Origin: a virus
DNA length: 64,000 bases
IMG/VR virus record: IMGVR_UViG_3300019776_000324
Location: 188,001-252,000 of that record
Strand: one strand, 5' to 3'
Shown: one piece after another, positions 58,439 to 64,000 of the stretch
Position numbering within the stretch: the stretch's first letter is position 1
Layout: the number at the start of each line of letters is the position of its first letter
Notes under the pieces: model-generated
Told to the model about the DNA's origin: nothing
What the model saw: only the letters and a program-made list of their open reading frames with translations
The model's database searches: none
Made by a program: the position numbers and the translations under genes

Positions 58439-58833
58439 TGGCATTCCATCTTGAAGGACCCTGGTTAAGCACAACTGGACGCAAGAAAGGCCCACGCAAA
58501 TGGGCTAGTTCTGAAGCCAAGCGTTTAGCACAAAAGCGACAAGCTGACTGGGATCGCAAGCTCGTTGAGTTTGACAAGATGGCGCCTAAATTTAGTACAG
58601 GACCATATAATGCACCTAAAAAATCTATCACAGACTTTATCCCAAAAACGCCACCAGGTCGTGAAACGGCTCAAATACCTAGCCAAGATACTGGTTGGGT
58701 TACCTGCGTAAAGCCCACAGATAACGAATACACAGGCACTAAAATCAAAGGCATTGGTACTATGCACAAGTCCAATGCCGTGCCTGTATTCTCTGATGAA
58801 GAGGCAATTGAGATAAGTAAAATGCGTAGATAA
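58438..58833 (+). CDS. basic phage protein of unknown function
   Basis: 131 residues. N-terminal GRKKGPRKWASSEAKRLAQK is strongly basic; a Pro-rich middle and a helical end follow. I recall similar proteins from T4-like cyanophages. Might bind nucleic acid. Function unknown. Confidence 0.68.
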   Translation: MAFHLEGPWLSTTGRKKGPRKWASSEAKRLAQKRQADWDRKLVEFDKMAPKFSTGPYNAPKKSITDFIPKTPPGRETAQIPSQDTGWVTCVKPTDNEYTGTKIKGIGTMHKSNAVPVFSDEEAIEISKMRR

Positions 58834-58859
58834 TGAAAGGATAGTCGCAAACAAAATAC

Positions 58860-59078
58860 ATGAGTAAAGATGATTTTATTAAAATGGAAGGTGTAATTAC
58901 CGAAGTATTGCGTAATACACAATATCGAGTTCAGCTCGAAAACTTTGAAAAACCTGTGCTTGCTAGTCTAAGTGGGCGCATGAGACAAAACAATATTAAA
59001 GTGCTTGCAGGAGATACAGTAGAGCTAGAATTTAGCCCGTACGATCTTAACCGCGGGCGTATCACAAGACGCAGATAA
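58860..59078 (+). CDS. infA: translation initiation factor IF-1
   Basis: 72 residues, the full normal length of IF-1. DDFIKMEGVITEVLRNTQYR, then SGRMRQNNIKVLAGDTVE and SPYDLNRGRITRR match the OB-fold factor. The residues that contact the ribosomal A site (Arg/Lys in the GRMRQN region and the final basic stretch) are kept. IF-1 binds the 30S subunit and helps select initiator tRNA. A phage copy could favour phage mRNAs, for example leaderless ones. Stop and next start are adjacent. Confidence 0.9.
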   Translation: MSKDDFIKMEGVITEVLRNTQYRVQLENFEKPVLASLSGRMRQNNIKVLAGDTVELEFSPYDLNRGRITRRR

Positions 59079-60083
59079 ATGATAGAAGATAAGCATGGGC
59101 TAGCTCATGCGATTCCTATTCAATCGGGCACTATTGCCCTGCGTATTAAAGTTGAAGATTTTGGACAACACAGTCTTTTACCGTTCTTAAATTTGTTTGG
59201 CAAATTGTACATTGGAAACATTAACCAAGAATACTTTGCCCAACTGTTCACTCCTAAACGACGCCGATTCCTACAAGATTTAAACTCTGCTACAACCAAT
59301 AGAGATTTAGAATTTCAATTAAGCATGGCAAGACTAGCACTGACCACTGAGTGGAAGTGGCCAGCCTTTGTTAACATGATATATTCAGATGGCGAACTCG
59401 AGTGGGCCACAGGCGGCAGTAGAATACTTGCCAGTGGATTAAGCAAGCCCAATCCGGAACAAACTATATCAGTATTATTATTTGATCAAACTAAAACAGC
59501 AGTTGATCAGTGGTTGGTTGATCCAGTGGAAATTACTACAGATCAACAGTTACATCAAGTTCTTAATTTAACTTATACACAAATGCAAAGCCCAACTATA
59601 CAATTATCATCAGTGTTAAAACAAGTTGGCGATCATACTAGATTATTTTTGCATGGCATTATTGACGAAGAACTACAAGGATATCAAAACTCCAACGAAT
59701 CAACTGAATTAAAATTGCTGGATAATCTAAGGCAGTGGCAAACAAATAACCCTAGGCCGCAAATAGAAATTTATACAAATTGGCCCGAGCTAATAAGCGA
59801 TAGTTTAGGCGTATGGGATTGCCGTATTGTAGGGCCTATTCCTCAAGTGAGTAGTCCTGATTTCAAGCCAGGACACTTGGAACGCTTGGCCAAGATGAAC
59901 GCAGAAAACAACAAGGCCAAACATATATTGTATGTTAGGAATCCTAGACCCATTGATTTGTCAGAGTTTTTGGTTTGGATAGATAACAAACACACTGCCT
60001 TTATTGAAGCAAACTGGGACTTTTTATTGTATCAAAGCACACTGGAATACCAGTCAAGAATGATTGGTTTCAGTACCATTTAA
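59079..60083 (+). CDS. phage protein of unknown function
   Basis: 334 residues, soluble. Contains LALTTEWKWPAFVNMIYSDG and FKPGHLERLAKMNAENNKAK. No recognised family. Starts one base after infA. Its tail carries the late box of the SOD gene. Confidence 0.55.
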   Translation: MIEDKHGLAHAIPIQSGTIALRIKVEDFGQHSLLPFLNLFGKLYIGNINQEYFAQLFTPKRRRFLQDLNSATTNRDLEFQLSMARLALTTEWKWPAFVNMIYSDGELEWATGGSRILASGLSKPNPEQTISVLLFDQTKTAVDQWLVDPVEITTDQQLHQVLNLTYTQMQSPTIQLSSVLKQVGDHTRLFLHGIIDEELQGYQNSNESTELKLLDNLRQWQTNNPRPQIEIYTNWPELISDSLGVWDCRIVGPIPQVSSPDFKPGHLERLAKMNAENNKAKHILYVRNPRPIDLSEFLVWIDNKHTAFIEANWDFLLYQSTLEYQSRMIGFSTI

Positions 60084-60091
60084 AATAAATA
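60084..60091 (+). promoter_or_regulatory. late promoter variant (AATAAATA) before the SOD gene
   Basis: Ends five bases before the ATG at 60097 with no ribosome site, so a leaderless mRNA is predicted. Confidence 0.5.
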
Positions 60092-60096
60092 TTAAT

Positions 60097-60639
60097 ATGC
60101 GTAACGAAATCAACTTAATTGAAGCAAGCACCCGTCCAGCTAAACTGGAAACTACTCCACTGCCATATGCAGAAAAGGCCTTAGATCCTGTAATGAGCAA
60201 AGAGACCATAGAATATCACTATGAACATCTTGCAAAAGGCTACGCAAAACGCTATAATAGTGGTGAAGGCAATGCAGACTTTAACCGTGCTGGTAGCTTT
60301 TTACACAATAAATTTTTCCCACAACTACAACCGCCCAAAGGCGCAAACCGTCCCAAAGGAGCAGTACTTGAACTCATTGAAACAAACTTCAAAACATACG
60401 AAGACTTTAAAGATGAATTTAAAAAAGTGGCCATGGCTGTGCAGGGATCGGGCTGGGTATACCTTAGCACATCGGGCACGATTAAAACCATTCCAAACCA
60501 TCAGGTTAGAACAGATATCTGTTTACTCGTTGATTGGTGGGAGCATGCTTGGGCACTAGATTATCAATGGGACAAAGAAAAGTACCTGGATAATATTTGG
60601 AAAATTATTAATTGGAATGTTTGTAGCGAAAGATTATGA
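60097..60639 (+). CDS. Fe/Mn superoxide dismutase-like protein
   Basis: 180 residues from the ATG at 60097. The metal ligands can be placed: His in TIEYHYEHL, His in GSFLHNKFF, and Asp plus His in [10 protein letters not shown]. The gateway Tyr is kept (KGYAKRYN) while the usual His before it is Leu. The middle is slightly longer than typical SodB. It should convert superoxide to peroxide, matching the AhpC/D pair. The stop overlaps the Fe-S gene. Confidence 0.85.
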   Translation: MRNEINLIEASTRPAKLETTPLPYAEKALDPVMSKETIEYHYEHLAKGYAKRYNSGEGNADFNRAGSFLHNKFFPQLQPPKGANRPKGAVLELIETNFKTYEDFKDEFKKVAMAVQGSGWVYLSTSGTIKTIPNHQVRTDICLLVDWWEHAWALDYQWDKEKYLDNIWKIINWNVCSERL

Positions 60640-60962
60640 TAACAGTAACCGAACAAGCAGTAGCTAAAATCAAGGATATTTTAGCAGAAGAAAACAACCC
60701 AGATCTCAAACTCCGTGTATTTGTACAGGGAGGCGGATGTTCAGGCATGAGCTATGGCTTTACCTTGGACGATGCCCAGGCAGAAGATGACTGGGATTTA
60801 GAAGTTTCTGGCATAAAAGTGCTGGTTGACAGCATGTCGGGTGGCTACCTACAAGGTGCTACAGTTGACTACAAAGAAAGTGATTACGGTAGCAGTTTTA
60901 CCATTGATAATCCACAAGCAACTACAACCTGTGGTTGCGGTTCCAGCTTTAGTCCTTACTAA
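60636..60962 (+). CDS. A-type iron-sulfur cluster carrier (ErpA/IscA family)
   Basis: 108 residues. The three conserved Cys sit in [12 protein letters not shown] and TTCGCGSSF, as in HesB/IscA/ErpA carriers that deliver Fe-S clusters. Full family length. Coupled to the SOD gene (ATGA). In this phage it could supply the two radical SAM enzymes, or repair clusters after oxidative damage; both are inference. Confidence 0.88.
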   Translation: MITVTEQAVAKIKDILAEENNPDLKLRVFVQGGGCSGMSYGFTLDDAQAEDDWDLEVSGIKVLVDSMSGGYLQGATVDYKESDYGSSFTIDNPQATTTCGCGSSFSPY

Positions 60963-60981
60963 AATACCCAAAACACCTTAA

Positions 60982-61017
60982 ATCTAGTTTCTGCTAAATA
61001 CAGCAGAGGAACTAGAT
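60982..61017 (+). promoter_or_regulatory. hairpin with late promoter in its loop, hiding the next ribosome site
   Basis: Outer arms ATCTAGTT/AACTAGAT and inner CTGCT/AGCAG enclose a TAAATA late core (60995-61000). The AGGA ribosome site (61007-61010) for the fibre gene lies in or beside the 3' arm. Read-through mRNA would hide it; late mRNA starting near 61006 would lack the 5' arm and leave it free. Same design as T4 genes e and soc. Confidence 0.6.
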
Positions 61018-61019
61018 CT

Positions 61020-62483
61020 ATGGCTCAACAAATTATCAATATTGGCGCGGCTCCGAACGACGGGCAAGGTACCCCTTTACGGACAAGTTTTGAATATTGT
61101 GATGAAAATTTTACAGAATTATACGCTAGAGCACAAACAGAACCACCACCTACACTAGTAGGCAGCGCTGGCGATGTGCCCGGAATGTATGCATATAATA
61201 GTACATATTTTTACTATTGTTTTGGCACCTACAATGGCTCCAGTGTTATTTGGGCGCAGTTGACCAACACTGGTAATATTGCAGCCACACAAATTTCAAG
61301 TGGGACCAGCAGTGTTGCAATTGCTAGTCCCAACGCAAATGTTACTTTTACAGTCAACGGCACTAGTAATGTAATTGTAGTCAATTCATCTGGTGCTAAT
61401 CTTAATGGATACTTAAACGCTACAGGCAATATCACAGGCGGCAATGTTTCAACTGCTGGTAATGTTTCTGCTGGATACTTTGTTGGTAACGGTAGTTTAT
61501 TAACTGGATTACCAGCAACCTATGGCAATGCTCAAGTTGCTGCATACATGCCATTTTACACTGGCACCTTGTCTCCTATAGGAATATATACCAACAATTA
61601 TTATTATGCCAACGGCACTCCGGTTTCATTCAGTGGAAACGGTGGCGGATCATATGGCAATGCTCAAGTCGCTGATTACTTGCCAACATACACTGGCAAC
61701 CTTGGTGGGACATTAACCACCGTCAGTCAACCACACATTACTACAATTGGTACATTAACTGGACTTACTGTCACCGGACTAGGTGCTGTAGCATTAAACC
61801 CAACTGCAAATAATGTTTCAATTAGTCCAACCTTTGGTGGAACTGTAACTATTAATCCAGCAGGCATCGGATCAATAGATAATATGAACATTGGTGTTAC
61901 TACACCGGGCACCGGTAAGTTCAGCACATTATCTGCTACTGGTAATATTACTGGTGCATATTTTGTAGGTGACGGCAGTCAATTAACCAATTTGCCAGTT
62001 GGCAATTATTCCAACGCCAATGTGGCAGCATACTTGCCAACCTACACCGGAGATGTTACTGCTGGCAATGTTTTAGTTACAGCCAATGTTAGTGCAACTG
62101 GTAACATTACTGGTACATATTTTGTTGGTAATGGTAGTTTATTAACTGGAATCACCGGTAGCGGAAGCAACTATACCAATGCCAATGTGGCAGCATATCT
62201 ACCAACCTACACTGGCAATTTAACTGCTGGTAATATATCAGTTACTGGAACCACAACCAGTAGCGTAGTTGGCAATGTAACAGGAATAGTTACCGGACAA
62301 CTTTATGGATTAACCAACGGTGTTAATACCACTTATGGCGCATGGGACTTTGGATACATTGCTGCCAACACATATACCAATCCATTACAATGGATTTTTG
62401 CCCAGACCTCAGCAGGAAACATTGACATGGGAACAATTGCATCACCGGCGTCTTATGAAATAGACATTGGCACAATATTCTAG
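61020..62483 (+). CDS. tail-fibre protein with GNITGG repeats
   Basis: 487 residues. The N-terminus MAQQIINIGAAPNDGQGTPL is the same attachment signature as the giant fibre at 28138-33108, which lies on the other strand. Repeats like SATGNITGAYFVGDGSQLTN and YANANVAAYLPTYTG-type blocks follow. The C-terminal DFGYIAANTYTNPLQWIFAQ is a distinct tip. Probably a short fibre or adaptor. Expression is controlled by the hairpin upstream. Confidence 0.82.
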   Translation: MAQQIINIGAAPNDGQGTPLRTSFEYCDENFTELYARAQTEPPPTLVGSAGDVPGMYAYNSTYFYYCFGTYNGSSVIWAQLTNTGNIAATQISSGTSSVAIASPNANVTFTVNGTSNVIVVNSSGANLNGYLNATGNITGGNVSTAGNVSAGYFVGNGSLLTGLPATYGNAQVAAYMPFYTGTLSPIGIYTNNYYYANGTPVSFSGNGGGSYGNAQVADYLPTYTGNLGGTLTTVSQPHITTIGTLTGLTVTGLGAVALNPTANNVSISPTFGGTVTINPAGIGSIDNMNIGVTTPGTGKFSTLSATGNITGAYFVGDGSQLTNLPVGNYSNANVAAYLPTYTGDVTAGNVLVTANVSATGNITGTYFVGNGSLLTGITGSGSNYTNANVAAYLPTYTGNLTAGNISVTGTTTSSVVGNVTGIVTGQLYGLTNGVNTTYGAWDFGYIAANTYTNPLQWIFAQTSAGNIDMGTIASPASYEIDIGTIF

Positions 62484-62492
62484 GAGAAATAA

Positions 62493-64000
62493 ATGAGTTT
62501 GCAAATTAGACGCGGAACAGCCGCACAACTAGCTAACATAACACCAGTCACTGGCGAGTTGATTTATACAACTGACAGCAAGGCTGTATTTGTTGGCGAC
62601 GGTACTACAGCAGGTGGTATTGCTATTGCAGTTGGCGGATCTGGTAACGTTACCGGCACTAACTTGCTCACTAGCGGAATCGCAAGTGCTGCAGGCAATG
62701 TAACCGGTGGCAATGTTAATACAGGCGGCCAAGTAAGTGCCACAGGAAATATCACTGCAAACTATTTCATTGGTAACGGATCTGCGTTGACTGGGTTGGT
62801 AGCTAGTAGTGTCAATGCTAACTCTTTAACAGGTACTGTATTAAATTCAGGTGTAGTTACTTCTAGTTTAACAAGTGTTGGAACTCTTACAAGTGTAAGT
62901 ATCACCGGAAATGTTAACGGTGGAAATTTAAGAACAGCTGGATTAGTTAGTGCCACTGGTTCAATTACAGGCGCCAGTGTTGTTGGTGGTGTAATGACTG
63001 GTACAAGTTTATCAGTAAGCGGTGCAGTCACAGGCGCCAGTGTTGTTGGTGGTGTAATGACTGGTACAAGTTTAAGTACAAGTGGTGCAGTTACTGGAGC
63101 AAGTTTAGCCACAGGTGGAACAGCAAGTGCAACTGGTAACATTACAGGCGGTAATGTCTTAACAGGTGGCATTGTAAGTGCAACTGGAAACATCACAGGT
63201 GGCAATGTTAGTGCCACAGCTCATACTGGCGTTACAGTATCTGTAGTAGGAAACATCACAGGTGGCAACTTAGTTACTAGTGGAACTGTTATTAATTCTT
63301 CAGTATCATCAACTGGTAATGTGATTGGTGGCAATGTTACAACCGGAGGTGTTGTAAGTGCAACTGGTAATATTAGTACTGCTGGATTCTTTATAGGTAA
63401 CGGTTCTGCATTAACTGGTGTTATTTCTTCATATGGTAATACTAATGTTACAACATTATTATCTGCATTTGGTAGCAATAGTATATCTACAACAGGTACA
63501 ATTACTTCAGGTAATGCCACAGTTGGAAATGTATTAACAGGTGGTATCGTAAGTGCTACTGGTAACATCACAGGTGGTAATATTACAATTTCTACTGTGA
63601 CTGCTACTACAGTTAGTGCAACTGGTAATGTACAGGGCGGCAATTTAAGAACCGCAGGATTAATTTCAGCTACTGGTAATATTTCTGGTGGCAATGCGAT
63701 TGTTACAGGAGATGTTAATGCTGGCGGTAATGTCAGTGCTACAAATCATACAGGTAGTACTGTGTCAGTTGCTGGTAACATCACTGGCGGCAATATTAGT
63801 GCTAGTTTACACAGTGGTACTACAGTTAGTGTAACTGGTAACATCACTGGTGGTAATATTTCAAGCGGTGCTGCTGTTAGTGCAATCACATACACAGGTA
63901 CCACATTTAGTGCAACCGGTAACATCACTGGCGGCAATGTTAACACAGCCTCTTTAAGTGCTAGTGGTACTGTAACAGCTGCAAGTACAGTAGGTGGCGT
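62493..64000 (+). CDS. tail-fibre protein (partial, runs past the window)
   Basis: At least 502 residues; open to the window end. The N-terminus MSLQIRRGTAAQLANITPVT plus GELIYTTDSKAVFVGDGTTA is a common phage fibre start (hyaluronidase or tropism-determinant type). Dense SATGNITGGN repeats follow. A 45-base segment is exactly duplicated at 62967-63011 and 63030-63074. An AGGAG site precedes the ATG at 62493. The C-terminus is outside the window. Confidence 0.82.
   Translation, partial: MSLQIRRGTAAQLANITPVTGELIYTTDSKAVFVGDGTTAGGIAIAVGGSGNVTGTNLLTSGIASAAGNVTGGNVNTGGQVSATGNITANYFIGNGSALTGLVASSVNANSLTGTVLNSGVVTSSLTSVGTLTSVSITGNVNGGNLRTAGLVSATGSITGASVVGGVMTGTSLSVSGAVTGASVVGGVMTGTSLSTSGAVTGASLATGGTASATGNITGGNVLTGGIVSATGNITGGNVSATAHTGVTVSVVGNITGGNLVTSGTVINSSVSSTGNVIGGNVTTGGVVSATGNISTAGFFIGNGSALTGVISSYGNTNVTTLLSAFGSNSISTTGTITSGNATVGNVLTGGIVSATGNITGGNITISTVTATTVSATGNVQGGNLRTAGLISATGNISGGNAIVTGDVNAGGNVSATNHTGSTVSVAGNITGGNISASLHSGTTVSVTGNITGGNISSGAAVSAITYTGTTFSATGNITGGNVNTASLSASGTVTAASTVGG
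62967..63074 (+). repeat. 45-base exact direct repeats within the fibre gene
   Basis: Identical 45-base segments start at 62967 and 63030 (63-base period, in frame). They mark recent internal duplication in the fibre repeat region. Confidence 0.75.

Noticed and set aside
62493-64000. Regular repeats that might suggest a CRISPR array
   Set aside because: The repeats are in frame, degenerate and code for GNITGGN-type fibre sequence; no constant repeat-spacer pattern exists.
1-64000. Bacterial chromosome rather than phage
   Set aside because: Genes such as clpP, infA, ahpC and sod look cellular, but the dense short genes, fibre operons, T4-type late boxes and lack of ribosomal or core metabolic operons favour a large phage.
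1-64000. Insertion sequences, integrase, attachment sites or a diversity-generating reverse transcriptase
   Set aside because: No transposase, integrase or reverse transcriptase motif was seen, and no terminal inverted repeats with a mobile gene.

Overview
The window looks like part of the genome of a large T4-like tailed phage (myovirus type) with a Gram-negative host. Evidence for a phage: long runs of short, tightly overlapping genes (ATGA and TAATG junctions); tail-fibre and structural genes with the N-terminal INIGA-x-PNDG signature and GNITGGN-type repeats; T4-type late promoter boxes (TATAAATA and NNTAAATA variants); and several small proteins resembling ones I recall from marine and freshwater T4-like phages. 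No ribosomal protein, rRNA or tRNA gene is visible. Capsid, portal and terminase genes must lie outside the window. A Gram-negative host is implied by CsgG/CsgF, lipoproteins and an outer-membrane-type barrel. GC content looks moderate, about 40% by eye.

Layout. 1-5.5 kb: a curli-like (type VIII secretion) cluster of CsgF, CsgG, a curlin-repeat protein and a FecR-domain protein ending in a curlin-like repeat, behind an exact late promoter; a CHASE2-adenylate cyclase follows. 5.5-8.5 kb (minus): an outer-membrane-type protein, six very small and mostly membrane proteins, and a glycosyltransferase. 8.5-16 kb: 2OG-Fe(II) oxygenase, glycine-amidinotransferase-like enzyme, structural protein, UV endonuclease UvsE, small proteins, GNAT, fatty-acid desaturase, nucleotidyltransferase-cupin fusion. 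16-21 kb: phasin-like protein, HExxH peptidase, ClpP, radical SAM protein. 21-24 kb: small early-type genes. 23.8-33.1 kb (minus): tail-fibre operon. 33-43 kb: many small conserved genes plus an HD hydrolase, metallophosphoesterase, gamma-glutamylcyclotransferase, FkbM methyltransferase and SleB-like hydrolase. 43-48.9 kb: HNH protein, possible PD-(D/E)xK nuclease, SPPY methyltransferase, ABC-ATPase/GNAT fusion, GT9-like glycosyltransferase, SGNH hydrolase. 49-51 kb: AhpC, AhpD and a class I glutamine amidotransferase. 51-55.5 kb: early-type small genes behind near-identical sigma70-like promoters. 55.5-61 kb: second radical SAM protein, a long structured intergenic region, second SleB-like hydrolase, translation factor IF-1, superoxide dismutase and an A-type Fe-S protein. 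61-64 kb: a second, plus-strand tail-fibre module running off the window.

Regulation is visible in the DNA. One set of genes uses sigma70-like promoters (TTGACC, 17 bp, TATAAT, often with a conserved spacer and start region). Another uses T4-type late boxes, several only 4-5 bases before the ATG, so leaderless mRNAs are predicted. At 60982-61017 a late promoter sits in the loop of a hairpin that would hide the tail-fibre ribosome site in read-through transcripts, as in T4 genes e and soc.

The strongest candidates for unusual biology are the late-expressed curli cluster with its FecR-curlin chimera and cyclase, the nuclease/methyltransferase/ABC-GNAT module, the leaderless transcription pattern, and the redox set (AhpC/D, SOD, A-type Fe-S carrier) next to IF-1.
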